Positions 1 to 11,566 of a stretch of DNA of 64,000 bases are shown here, one piece after another; the first letter of the stretch is position 1, and every line of letters begins with the position of its first letter. The notes under the pieces were generated by a model. The model ran no database searches. It was not told the DNA's origin and worked only from the letters and a program-made list of their open reading frames with translations. The DNA comes from Diatrype stigma (Eukaryota; Ascomycota; Sordariomycetes; Xylariales; Diatrypaceae), in NCBI GenBank assembly GCA_022225965.2, contig JAKJXP020000016.1:62001-126000 (forward strand), read 5' to 3'. Position numbers and translations under genes: made by a program.

Positions 1-652
1 AGGTGGCGTAGTTGCTTGCACCGCTGGTCTGCCGCAGCACCACGGTAAACGCCTCGTCTGGCCGTACAGCGACCAGCGTAGACCGCAAGATGGGGTGTCG
101 GCGTCGAAGCACGGCCCATGCGCCACGCAGCCGGTGCTCGTCGACGGGCACCTTGGTGCGGAAGGCCCAAACAGGTTCGGCTAGCGTCCGACCGCTTGTG
201 AGCCAGCTCGCCAAGTGGAACTCCTGGCCCGGGAGCACGGGCATCACGGCTTCGACAGCCCTGTCATAGATGTCCAGTTTCGCGACAGCCTTCTGCCGGT
301 CAGAGGCGCTGACGAGCGACTCGACGGATGTGGTAGGCTGGCGCTCCAGCCCGGCAGGCCTCGCATTTGCGTCGGGCGGGGCTACAACTTCATACGCAGG
401 GGTGGCGGGAGTGCTTCCAAACGGCGTCGCTGCACCGTTCTGCATGGGGGTGATTGGGTGGGAGTTCCCGTTGCTGATACCATTACTGGTACCATTACTG
501 GTGCCGTTACTGGTGCCATTGCTGATACCGTTGCTGGTGTTTGACCTGCTCAAGGTCGTGGAAGGCAGGCGAACAAGGAAGGTCTCTCTCTGCTGGCGGT
601 CCCCGTTCGGAGCGTTCGCAGGAGGCATCACGTCACTCGTCTGCTGAGCCAT
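1..652 (-). CDS. Acyltransferase/condensation-domain-like protein, 5' part (runs off left edge)
   Basis: The frame is open on the minus strand from an ATG at 652 to the window edge, 217 codons without a stop. The N-terminal ~110 residues are low complexity and include a run of Asn-Gly-Thr/Ile-Ser units coded by an imperfect 12-bp repeat (about 472-545). After that the protein becomes ordered. It contains a stretch starting PVLPGQEFHLASWL and then the segment WAVLRRRHPILRSTLVAV, which looks like the first helix of the CoA-dependent acyltransferase superfamily (condensation domains, alcohol acetyltransferases). The catalytic HHxxxD motif would lie further on, outside the window, so the enzyme class is inferred from the N-terminal fold only. 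No introns are needed in the visible part. The upstream DNA is rich in CAA/CAC runs, which would form a CA-rich leader. Confidence 0.75.
   Translation of the reverse strand, partial: MAQQTSDVMPPANAPNGDRQQRETFLVRLPSTTLSRSNTSNGISNGTSNGTSNGTSNGISNGNSHPITPMQNGAATPFGSTPATPAYEVVAPPDANARPAGLERQPTTSVESLVSASDRQKAVAKLDIYDRAVEAVMPVLPGQEFHLASWLTSGRTLAEPVWAFRTKVPVDEHRLRGAWAVLRRRHPILRSTLVAVRPDEAFTVVLRQTSGASNYAT
472..545. repeat. 12-bp coding repeat (Asn-Gly-Thr/Ile-Ser)
   Basis: Imperfect tandem repeat built on ATTACTGGTACC-like units. On the minus strand it reads in frame as Asn-Gly-Thr-Ser or Asn-Gly-Ile-Ser inside the N-terminus of the acyltransferase-like gene. Copy number could vary without breaking the frame. 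Confidence 0.8.
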
Positions 653-3600
653 GTTGATAGTTGAGATGCGATGTTAGGGGCCGATTCGACAGATGGTATC
701 CAAGATGTGATCCACTTCGAAGGCATTCAATACTCTCCGCAGTGTCTTGAATGTGTCCGCCGATGTTCAGTCGCTGGTGGTGAGAACGTTGCTGTGGCGG
801 TTGTTGTTGTTGTTAAGGTTGTTGTTCAGGTCAAGGTTGCTGACAACTCGACGGATGTATGTAGAGGTGGTGGTGGTGGTGGTGGTGGTGGTAGTTAGTG
901 GTTTATCGCGGTTGGGTTGAGACGGTTTTTCAGACGGTTTTTCAGAACCTCGCACCTCGGGGCTACCTGCAGACCTGAAGAATCTTATCGAAAGGCCTGG
1001 CGTCATGCCACAGTCACAAGGTGAGGCCTAAACGGCATGCTTAGGCCTGCTATCATGACGTATGGGTGGACACCGTGGACTGCAAAGTGGGCAAAGTGGA
1101 CTCGGTGGGGTGGGTTTCCATAAAACCGATGTCTTTCCACCTCCTCACTCGCCGACTCGCCAATGTGCATACATACCACCTACGACCTCGAGCCGCCGCC
1201 TTCCTTCTTCTGCGGATTGCAGGCTGCATACTGCAGCTGTTCTGCCAGTCTGCGCGTCTGCTAACGCTCCTGCTAACTGCCTTACCTGGTACCTACCAGT
1301 TAGGTACATACATAGGGAACCGGTAACCCCCGACCCCCCTGTCCCCAAAGTCCCTGAGTCCCGGAAGTCCTGAGTCCCTCCCTACCTAGGTAGTCCCCAA
1401 TGCGCTCTCTGTACATACATCAGGATGGGATATGCAATCCTGAAATCCTGGCAGTCAGACAGTCAAACTTCTTTTACAAACTACATACTACTTAGACAGT
1501 CGACCATGTGACAAGTCGACGAGTTTACGACATCAACGCGAAAGACACCACATCAGCCTCGATCCAACCTCCTTTCCGAATAAGGGGTCCAGAGCAGTGC
1601 ACCGCGATCATCCAACCGAATTACCCCCTCCCCCGCTAATGGATTGCCGAGCGGAACCGAATGCATGAACGGTAGCGTAGCAGCGTTGCAGCCAGCCTGG
1701 TTGCAGCGTAGGTACTTAGTAGTCAGCACTGCTGCACATGTGCTGTAGGCGGGGGTGGAGGCAGGGCGCTCACTTTCATCATTTCCAATCCATTACGTGT
1801 GAGTGATGTTGCAGTTGCACATTCTGCATATGTAAGTCCATCATTGTGGTGTAGTCCTGATGGCCGGTTGCCGGGTGGCCTGGTGGCTCAAGTTGACCAC
1901 GGATGTCTGGAATGTCTGGATTGTTGGCACATTGTTGGCATACCGGCCAGCCGGCATACCTCTATAGGCTTGGGGCCTTCACCCTGCAGCGTGCAGTAGT
2001 AAAGAGATTACGACGTTGGATTGAACCTATGGACTCGACAGAGTTCGCACGTGAAACGTTGCCCGTTGCCTGAAGGCCCACTGGCTGACTATATACTCCG
2101 CTGGCAGGTAGGCTCCTCTCTTCAGCCTTGGGCGGCCATATTGTTGCGTACCTAGGTATGCAGTCTTCTCTAGACTAACTTGTCCTCTTAACCTGTTCTG
2201 CCTGTTCTACCTGTCCTCTGGCTTGAAAGCTTGTTAGTCCATGGCTAGTCACCAACCGAGGCACTCGGGGCCTTCGTGCCAAACAGGTCTTGTCTGCAGA
2301 AGTCTTGCTGTGAGTCGGAATGACCTGTCCTCCTATCCGTTACTCCAGACTGCCCAGGTCGCCTGTTATGAACGGTATGTATCCGTGTGATGAAGTAATG
2401 TCTTGTTCGATCGATGCGTTGGATACTACTGAGACGTACCCATATAGCCATATCCTGCCGATTAGGAGATTTTTGTGGATGCACCTGCAACCATTACGAT
2501 GTTATCACCTCTAGCTCGGGATCATTTCCAGCTGTATATGTTCTCTTGGCGGCCTGTTTCTTGCCTGCTTGCCTGGATACCACAGGCAGCCGCTGGAAGC
2601 CTCTTGTTGGCTCGTACCTGCTGCCTCCCAGTCATAGGATCCTTTGCAGTAGTATCGTGCGTAGGTTCCTTCGGCAAGGGCTCTGCCCTGGTAACTGTAT
2701 CTCGGTTGTCTTGTCTCAGCCTGCGTCGTCTTCCATATCCCGGTGTCTGCCTTTCACTGAACCTATTGCCGACGATTTTGACATACACAGGCTCAAAGAT
2801 GAGATGTTGAGAAGCCAGAGCACAGTTGAGTTTTGTGATGGGGATGGTGCCACCCTGCCACCCATGAGCATCACTATCGTCTTGATGAAACTACTGATTT
2901 GTCCGCATAAGAAAACCACACAATCCTCACCTCTCTTGTTAGTTTAATACGGTCGTTTCCTGTGAAGGCTCTCAACTTTGCTGCTGTTAAGCATTCACCC
3001 GCCTGCCTTCTCTTGCGCACCACCCTATGACTAGCTACTTCAATCTATTACTTCATTACTATGGAACCGAATCGAGATCCGAACCACTTTATTGGGAGTT
3101 GGGCGTGGATCAACCGAAAATATCCCGGAACAAGCTGGCGGTAATACTCGGCAACTGTTGGATGCTAGCTGACTCGTTTCATTGAATCTCGATCATTGCT
3201 GGTCAGTTCTCATGTTTTTAGCTCTACGAGCCCTCTACCCAACTCCCTTTACAAGAACTGCCTTGATTGTATGATTCTACACATATTTCTGGAACTTATA
3301 ACGATGTTATTGATCGGTGTGAGAGATTTGATCATGGATAGTGCATCTGCATTCGACTTCAAGCACCCAGACTTCTGAGTAGACTAGACGTCTTCAACAG
3401 TTGAAGAACTACCTTGACAGCAAGCTTTCAACGCCGAGCAATCTAGCCCCCCTGGGAGGATCAATAAGCAATTGGTGAATAATATGAGGTAGTTGAAACG
3501 GAAGGGAGAGATATAAGTACTATAAATGATGTACAAAATGGGATGTGTGGATTCTTTCCGGGGTGTTGTTCGTTATCCCATCAAGTAATGGGGGTTCCTG

Positions 3601-3994
3601 GGTCTCAATTTGGATGTATGGCCTAGGTCCTTTGTCTCGTACCTAGGTTCGGTAAGTTAGACGTAATCCAAGGGACGGCAGTTGTATATCTATATGCTGG
3701 GGCGAATGTTTTGCTGACTGTGCTGTTGTGATGGCTAGCCTGATGGCCGGCCTGATCAAGTCGTTCTTGGTTTGACGTAATTCAAGGGGTGCGAAGGAAA
3801 TGTTGGCCTGAGTAAGGTTCTAATATGATGCATAATAGTTGTATCGCTGATTGGGGGATGCTTCGATATATAACTTCAGCAACGTTACGGTGAAGTAGCG
3901 AAAACTGGTCAGCAGACAACGTAGAAACGCCTATTCCCATAGCGTCGACGAAATGGAATGGATATTTAAGGGCGGCCGAGTCAATTGTAACGTC
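653..3994. other. Intergenic region without a supported gene
   Basis: About 3.3 kb. The left part (653-1000) is the probable promoter and leader of the minus-strand acyltransferase-like gene. It contains a TTG-rich run near 797-835 and nine GGT triplets at 866-892. Two perfect TACCTAGGTA palindromes lie at 1383-1392 and 2149-2158, with a near copy at 3640. The longest open frame (2414-2947, 177 codons) has no recognisable domain and no coding-like codon pattern. I see no RNA gene. Confidence 0.6.
866..892. repeat. GGT microsatellite
   Basis: Nine uninterrupted GGT triplets upstream of the acyltransferase-like gene, read as ACC on its coding strand. Probably in its 5' leader or promoter. Confidence 0.9.
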
Positions 3995-4981
3995 TCATTT
4001 GCTATGGTTCCGCGCAAGCTCCTCGATCCTATCCATGAGCAATCTTGGTAGGCTTCTGCGACTCTCATCGGGGCCGATAGTCTTTGTGCTAGCCTCAATG
4101 AATGCCACTTTGAAATGATCCCAGAGTCTCGCGCCATGCGCATCATCTTTCCCAGGTCGGGGATAGAAAGGGTCATTCCTGAGAAATGCGACCGCTGCTT
4201 GCCTGATGCCATCCGCATCCATCGACATATCCCTACAGCAGTCGAAATCCAATACCCAAAGGCTGTGAGGGCCCAAAATGGCGGAGTCAAATTGCGGGCG
4301 CTCACCTCCTGTCGGGGGAGCCAATACGAACTCGACGTCGTTTGCGTCGATCTTGGCTGACCAATATATGAATGCCAATGCATTTGCCATTGCCGTAGAG
4401 TAGCCGGCAACGTCAAGTTCAAGTTCCTCCATTTGGTTCACGTGGAGGGGGTAGTTGCGAAGACTAAAAAATGCTTTCCGAGATCTTTGACGACCATGTT
4501 TGCATCGTCCAAGATAGGGCCGGATGAGGCAATCGTCATTGTTTCGGTCGGACTTGATGGCATCGACAAGTGAATAGGGACAGTATTCGTCGATGATCAT
4601 GTGGCGTACGTCTCGAGAGACTGGCGGGATTCGTTGCGTCATCAAGATGTTGCATGGAGAACATCCGGGGGGGAACCTCTGGAGCAGCTGACAGTTCTGC
4701 CAGCCTTGATAACTGCTGGGTACGTAGTCATAGCACTGTGGTATCAGGAATGACCGTAGTTCTGACGGGCATTTCTGAAGTGCCCGGGTCAAAAGTTGGT
4801 GGACTCGGAAGTCATCATACAGTGATCGCCCTGGTCCTCCATCCTCCCGCTTAATAGCCACCGTGGTATGGCTCATGTTCACCTCGGGCTCGGCAGCCCA
4901 AACCGAGCCGCAGAACCCAGAACCAATGCGGCGATACGGTGATATTGGGAGGCTTTCCTGATGGAATAAAGCGTGGCCCAT
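3995..4981 (-). CDS. DUF3669 domain protein
   Basis: Single-exon gene of 328 codons from ATG at 4981 to TGA at 3995-3997. The C-terminal third carries the pattern of fungal DUF3669 proteins: a segment LWVLDFDCCRDM about two thirds along, then an FLRNDPFYPRP stretch, then a Trp-containing helix (LWDHFKVAFIEAS). The N-terminus has RRIGSGFCGSVWAA, resembling the glycine-rich loop of a protein kinase, and the LDFD segment could match a kinase DFG-like region. DUF3669 proteins are therefore possibly remote kinase relatives; that is an inference. Length is normal for the family. There is no signal peptide or membrane segment. It stands alone, with more than 2 kb of empty DNA on each side. The biological role of the family is unknown. 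Confidence 0.75.
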   Translation of the reverse strand: MGHALFHQESLPISPYRRIGSGFCGSVWAAEPEVNMSHTTVAIKREDGGPGRSLYDDFRVHQLLTRALQKCPSELRSFLIPQCYDYVPSSYQGWQNCQLLQRFPPGCSPCNILMTQRIPPVSRDVRHMIIDEYCPYSLVDAIKSDRNNDDCLIRPYLGRCKHGRQRSRKAFFSLRNYPLHVNQMEELELDVAGYSTAMANALAFIYWSAKIDANDVEFVLAPPTGGERPQFDSAILGPHSLWVLDFDCCRDMSMDADGIRQAAVAFLRNDPFYPRPGKDDAHGARLWDHFKVAFIEASTKTIGPDESRRSLPRLLMDRIEELARNHSK

Positions 4982-7236
4982 CTCTGATTTATGGGTTTTT
5001 GGAATGATGTGTAGGGTGGAATCACGGTATTCATATTTCGATTAGCTGAGAGATAAATGGAGAGCGGGGCTGAAAGTAGGAACTATCGTGGGCAGGCGAC
5101 ACTTATATACGTACGCTGATCTAAGATTTATAGAAGAGCGTCCTTATTTTGAGTTCGAAACCCTACCTATGTTCTACCATGCTTCTCAAGACACTTGGAA
5201 ATACGACATTAGAGTTAGGTAGTAAGGTTCGCCAGGTCCTCAGGACAATAGAATATATAAGGTAAGAGCATCTCACAGAGGCTTATGTGCCCCTAGACAT
5301 CCGATCCATGCAGCTTGGAGGTTACAGTGGCAACCTGGAGCAACGGGAAAGGGAAGCTGGACAACAGGAGCATCTACCAATTGTACGTATAGTAGATGCC
5401 CTCAGGTATCCATACTATTTGGCTTGTCGATCTGACCAGATCTTTCCCAAAGTTAGCCTTTTCTAGGTCGGCTCCTTCCGGGCCAGGCCCCCCCGTACGG
5501 TCCTCCTGTAGAGCCCCCCTCCCCCGAGCCCGGTCTTCCGAGCCAACTACGTACAAGCCAGGACCTTTCAGATTGGATCTTTTAAGAACCGTAAGATATC
5601 TTATTAATAATAATATGACCTATCAAAACGCTAGGTGCGCGAATCAGCAAGTCGAGCGGCATATAATAATGCACGATGGGAAAAAAGCAAGTCAATAATT
5701 CCAGGAATGGGGTTGGCTTGAAGTTGCTGTGGTGAGTACCCATAGCGATATTCTGATGAGAAAAAGTTTATAACTATCAATGGAAACTTAAAGCCTGGAG
5801 ACAATATTGCGTGCATATAAAGTATGATTTGAAGGTATCTCTATTCCAACGCCAGGAAGATATCGGATCAGCCGATCCAGACATATGGCCGTCATTAGAA
5901 GGCCGCACGAAAGAGGCTTACTTGGTATTTAAATAAGACACAGGGTCAAGAGGGGTCATACACGTCCATACTCAGATTACCATTGACCGTAACCGCAACA
6001 GGTACTACCAACTTACAGATCGCTAATGTGTCAATAGGCAACCAATCACTCTTATTTGTACGACACAACGACTGTTTTCAAGTGCTCAAGATGTTTTCTA
6101 TACGTTATTCAGCTTGTATAGGCTAAAATTTACCTAATCACCAGAGTTTCTGGGGCTATTCATGGAATTAAGGGGCTTTGAGCTTCCCCTCAAGAGGAGT
6201 CACTGCTGGCATGCCTCTGCCTATACCCTTTCTCTCGACTATAGCATTACGAACTCGCATAAAAATAAAACGAGGGCTTGCGGGCTGACGGGCCGTCTCG
6301 TATTTCCTACCTCAGCTACACATCCCGGAAAATGGCATTGGGGGTCATATCGGTTTGTCTGATCATCTCATTTTCGTTTTCGTATCGACGAGGATGGGCT
6401 CTGGAAAACCGGCTTCTTCGAACTGGGCTTGCCGGCATAAATTTTCAATGGGTGATATCTTGCAACCATGACCGTGCATCGCGTTGAGAACGGGCTTTCT
6501 TGTGGTTGCGGTGTTAGCGACAATACGAGGGAGACTTCCTCTTTCCACTTCCTCAGAAATCGGCCTTCACGCCAAGATATCAGGGGCGATTTTCGAAATA
6601 TGTAATTGGGTGTGAGTGTAAGAATCTTCAAGATCTTGGCAATGCTCAGCTCTGGTTTGAATATCATCTAGCTCTCAGGGTATACCTTGTCTGCCGTAGG
6701 TGCGATGTCAGCGGAATGCGGGAATCAGAACCCATATACGAACCTACAGGGGCTATGATTGACGCAAGCTGCAAGTTACACATAATTCCCATATCCCAAG
6801 ACCTGTAGCTATAGAGGACAACGCCTCAACTTAGGCAACAGTATAAACGATCCTTGCCAGCATGTCGGCCGCGAAGGATTCTGCAACCCACTAATGCTGC
6901 ATCACCGTTCCGAGCTGTCACTTAAGTCTATCATGCACGTGGGTATCACATTCCTCGTAGCTCCCGGCCAGCGGTCTCAGACGTCAGCTCACTTCGGGAG
7001 ATGCTCATTGGATAAAGCAGGAACAAGAGCAAGGCATATATGCACGATGCGACCCGTCAGGGAGCTTCCTAAAAGGGGCTTCAATTGATATCGCTCCGTC
7101 AAGCTGAACGACCCTGATGAGATGGCATACATGATAAAGAGGCTATCCTCTCAGTCGTGGGCTACTCCATTGTTGATGAGCAAAAGCACCTTTCCCAGAA
7201 ACTAGCAGTTTTCACCCCTCGCTTTGGCAGACCAAG
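4982..7236. other. Intergenic region without a supported gene
   Basis: About 2.25 kb of stop-rich DNA between the DUF3669 gene and the peroxidase remnant. The longest frames are about 100 codons and show no motif. A pyrimidine/C-rich patch at about 5460-5540 is the only compositional oddity. I see no repeat pair, RNA gene or transposon end. Confidence 0.5.
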
Positions 7237-8451
7237 ATGAAGCTGACATTCTTCTTTGCCACAATGGCTCTCCATACAGCCTTCGCTGAGAGATCCTCCT
7301 GCCCGTTCGCCAACTGGAAGCCCCCGGGAGAAGGCGATTGTACGACTCCATATGCGAGCCTCACACCTGGATACACCGCTGACTCTTAGTAGTACGAGGC
7401 CCTTGTCCTATGCTCAATTCACTGGCCAATCAGTCAGTATCCCAGAGTCCCCTTTGTTTATATTTCAACCTATCCATGAGGTCAAAGTATCGTTTGGGAA
7501 GCACTGTCTATCACAATCAGCGTCGAAAGTGTATACAGCTTTTTGAGAAGGCCTTACTGAAACACATATTCTGGATAGCGGGTTCCTCCCACATGATGGC
7601 AAAGAAATTGCCGTAGAAGAAACCACTAGTGCTCTCGTCGATGCCCTGAACCTTGATCCTGTATTTGCAAAGCAACTGCACTCCTTCGCCTGCACTACCA
7701 ACCTGGGGGAACCTAATGCCACGACGTTCTCCCTCACTGATCTCAGCAGCCATAACATCTTGGAACACGACGCAAGCTTGAGGTGAGCGGATTGCACTCT
7801 GTCCCTCGCACTGTACTCCTGCACTAGTATTCGCCTACTGCAGCGCCCGTCTTGTTGTTTCTCATCGCGGGGATATATCCGTGATGCAGTCTGCACAGTG
7901 CATATTGAACTGATATACAACCCAAACAGCCGCTAGGACTTCTATTTTGGTGATCCACAGCCGTTCAACCAAGCCATATTTGACGAAACAAGGTCCTACT
8001 GGACCGCCCCTATAGTCGACATCCAGATGGCGGCGAACGCCCTTGTAGCCAGGCAAGCCACTTCGAAGGCTACCAACCCAACCTACAATCTCACGGCAGT
8101 GGGCGATTCTTTTGCCTACGCCGAGACCAGTGCCTATATACTTGTTTTCGGGGACCAAGTTTCTGGCACTGCGGATAGGTCGAAGCTCGAGTATTTTTTC
8201 GGTATGACTTTGCGCGACAAATCAAGTGTAACTGCACTACGATTGGGTTTCGAATGTTAACAATACGCTTCGCAGAGAATGAACGCTTGCCAACAGAGTT
8301 AGGCTGGAACACATCTAGAAGTCGGATCACTTTGGATGATCTGAACGACATGTATGCTAGGATCGTCAATGCTACTGGCCGAAACGTCACTTTACTTTTT
8401 GATATCCGGATGGCTAAACGGCAAGGCCTCCACGCAGTTCGCCAGGGTTGA
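7237..8451 (+). pseudogene. Secreted haem-thiolate peroxidase (Peroxidase_2 / chloroperoxidase family), decayed
   Basis: ATG at 7237 starts a signal peptide (MKLTFFFATMALHTAFA) and the family-like start FANWKPPGEGD, but a TAG follows at 7387. Family homology resumes at 7574 with GFLPHDGKEI and continues to HNILEHDASL. It stops at a donor site (AG|GTGAGC, intron 7783-7929) and continues with DFYFGDPQPFNQAIFDETR, a long conserved block ending in EYFF. A good 74-bp intron (8202-8275) leads to ENERLPTELGW and a stop at 8449-8451. Family proteins bind haem through a Cys in a Pro-Cys-Pro motif before the GFLP segment; I cannot find that motif in any frame here. A TAG at 7934-7936 interrupts an otherwise clean join (Ser-Arg-stop-Asp-Phe-Tyr). 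Enzymes of this family halogenate or peroxygenate organic substrates outside the cell. The conserved C-terminal half suggests recent loss. An unusual exon structure in the first part cannot be excluded. Confidence 0.8.
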
Positions 8452-11400
8452 CAAAATAGCGGATTATAGTAAACTTCGAAGCATCTTCTCCCTTGCCTGG
8501 AAGGGGATGTGGTAATAGCTGAGTTGTGGGTTGTTTGGGAGAAAGATGTTGGTTTGGCCAGACATGCCGGTATCTCAGGAGCATCGTTTAGCATGCGCAA
8601 AACCAAGCCAAAATATGCAGGCCAGGTATTACTGATCCATGGCCACTTAACGTTTATAGAGAGTGGCACTATCTAGATCTTCAATGTTAGCTTGATATCA
8701 TCATTCCTGTTTTGGTACTACCTGCGTCCGGCCCCCACATCTACAACAGCCCGCGTCCAGTTCGAACCGCCCTCGACCGACCATATGCGTATCATAAGAC
8801 CTTCAAAATGCGAACAAAATAAAGAAATAAGAATATGTCTAGTAAAAGAGGTAGAACTCTCGCTTTCGCAAAAACGTACTACGAAGCTACCTACGCAACT
8901 AGACTAGCCTTTGATCAGCGTTGATTAACCTTCCTGCCTTCGTAGCCAGTGCCGATTTGCCACTGAGTTTAACCTACCTAGGCAATTAGTGGTCTATGAC
9001 TTACCCACTGTACCCCGGTTTCCACGCTACCAACGGCCTTCCGCTTTCTCAGCCCTATAGGCTATACCTGAGCTACCACCCAGCCCTGAGACGTTTTCGT
9101 CATAGCGGAAAGCGTTAGGCCTCGCACCCTTGACACCCAAGCTGAATATAGACTTATCACACGCCAGGTACACATGATATAGTCCCAGTAGGGCATGGCG
9201 ATTAGGAGATAACGGCCAGCAGAAGCATGCTTATAACTGCTCAGGTTCTTCAAGTGAATATTATCGAATCGGCCGTATTTATATTCAATCTACCTATAAC
9301 CCGGAGTTCATTCCCACCAGCAATTCGACTGGTCTCATTCGGTGTATGTGAACCCACGAATGATGCACCCAAGACGCGGGCGGGCTGGAGTCCTGGGGAA
9401 GGTCATATCTAAATCTAACCGCTATATCGATAGCATCAGCAGGTGCGGCATAACAGAGCCTGCTAATATCACGGGCCATCATCGCTGCTGTGGTAGTCAG
9501 AGTCCGAGCGATATAACCTATCCTCAGATACTTCGTGAATAATAAATAATTCATAAAGACTAGTCGTAGAGCTCGTATTTGGTCGGACAATCGTCACTTT
9601 CTGCAGTATGCCCTTATTCCTATTATATCAACTCAAACATCATACTTTCCATCTCTTAGTACATTGACAATTCACACGCTACTACCGCATAGTGACTGTT
9701 GCTTGGGGTCCTCCATGCTACATACACTTTCTGATCATACCCCTATCTGAACCTGTAGCCTTGACACTGATCCTGACACTGACTTCAATGTCAGCAAAGC
9801 CAACAACTCATCACTGTGAGAACCATACACGGGGTAGTATGTCAGAACCCGAAACCCATTCTTATTACTCATTGGTCGTAGGCCTTTGATCCGTATAGGT
9901 CGCCTGGGTGTCATGTAAATCCCATGATCTCCCAACCCCGTCTCTTACGGCGGAGTGCCGGAGAATCACCTGTGGGTATGGTACATACTCGTCGCCTACC
10001 TACAACTTACTTGCACTATACTATCAGGCCCGGGCCTTGACGAATAGTTACATGAAGCACGTTGGACTCGTTAACCATCACGCGCAAATGCCGGTCAGGG
10101 CTCGGACATTAGAATGTCGTGTCTTAGAGTCTGCAGCACAGAAGCTGCTGAAAGGTGGCACAGCAAGGAGATGCCGGCATTGAAATATTATGGGGCATTT
10201 ACGGAGGCTCTTGGCTTCTTTTAGAGACAAGTAGGGACCTAGGTAGTTAAAGCACGAAGTTTGCGGCTCGGCACTCGGATAAGCTTTCTAAGATCTTGTA
10301 GACGTGCACCACGGCATGGACTGAAGACTACCAATTGGTCGGGGTTTACTGACGAATGCCCGTTGCCGGAGGTACTGCCCAGTAATCAAGAAAGGGGGTG
10401 TTAGAATACATGGGGAACTATTGGCTGGCTACGTCTTGCTGAATGATTTCGAATCCGGCGGGACCGCCGAATTATCAACGGTGGCCTCCGAATCGGAGCC
10501 GGAGATAAGCGGAAACAATGAATGGAACCGGGAATGGAAATGGAAGGAAACCAGGATGCCAGGATCATTCTCTTCATTCTCAAGAATGATTCTTTGGCCT
10601 TGCCAAGAATGCCGCCAAGAAACTACTGAGCGGCTGAGCGGGTACTGACGATAGCTACGACACGAAATACCCGTGCAGCCGTGGCAGCCGCCAGCCGTAG
10701 CACTTGGGCCACAAGCCTTTTCCCGACCGATCTTCCACTCGAGCGCGTGCATTGACATTAACGTTGAGATTCTGCGCCGAAGTTCGGTACATGGAAGAAG
10801 CCCAAGTTTTCAGGTTCAGGTCTAGGCTTCTAGTATACCTCGGATTTGAGGGAAAGGGGGTTGCCTGGGTTGCCTGGGTTGCCTTGGCTTACGCATAGCC
10901 GGTGGCATACCTACCTAGGTTTGGTAAGGTTATGGTATAACACGTTCTATGTACCGCCCGACAGTGGCATAGTCATGGCTGCATGGGAGTGAATGAGTCA
11001 ATGGCCACGGTCTTCTGCTCTTCTCAGGCTCCTGATTTCTCTGACAGAATGACAGACTAAACCCCCCCCAAAAGTCACTAAACCACATACTTCGATAGTG
11101 GGCTATGCTACTGCGTAGTAGCTAACCCAGTTAGGGGAGAAGCGTCAGAAGCGTCACATAAAAAACTCATGCGCCAATGAAACTAAACTTCCACCCACCC
11201 AGCCTATGCCCGGCCAGTCCAGCTCCCCTCGGCCGCTCTGAACTTACACCTGAACTTCCACTCTTAATAATCATCGGCACTCAACTTGCTGCTGGTAGCG
11301 AATCGATGAACCGCATGTTTTGCAAGGCTGGTAACCAGCCTGCGTGCACCAAGTTTCTATAGCTGAGTGGCATGAGGAATCGCATGTCTGTCTCACGGGC

Positions 11401-11566
11401 TCCTGGAATCCAACGCGGACGATCTGTACCTACTGAGTGGACTACGAAGTACCTAGCTGCGACACTCTGAAGGTGGCTTGGCGGTCACACCGGCAGCCCG
11501 GACTCTCCCCCCCTCCACCATTCAAGCTGATAACAACCCCAACCCCGGCCACGCAAAACCAGCGCG
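8452..11566. other. Intergenic region without a supported gene
   Basis: About 3.1 kb. Stop-rich and without recognisable domains in any frame. Near copies of the TACCTAGGTA palindrome occur at about 8977, 10236 and 10911. A short direct repeat (GTTGCCTGGGTTGCC) lies near 10860-10885. The last few hundred bases are the presumptive promoter and leader of the Zn2Cys6 gene. Confidence 0.5.

Noticed and set aside
2414..2947. 177-codon plus-strand open frame
   Set aside because: No domain, no coding-like codon choice, and overlapping open frames on both strands; chance in a stop-poor stretch.
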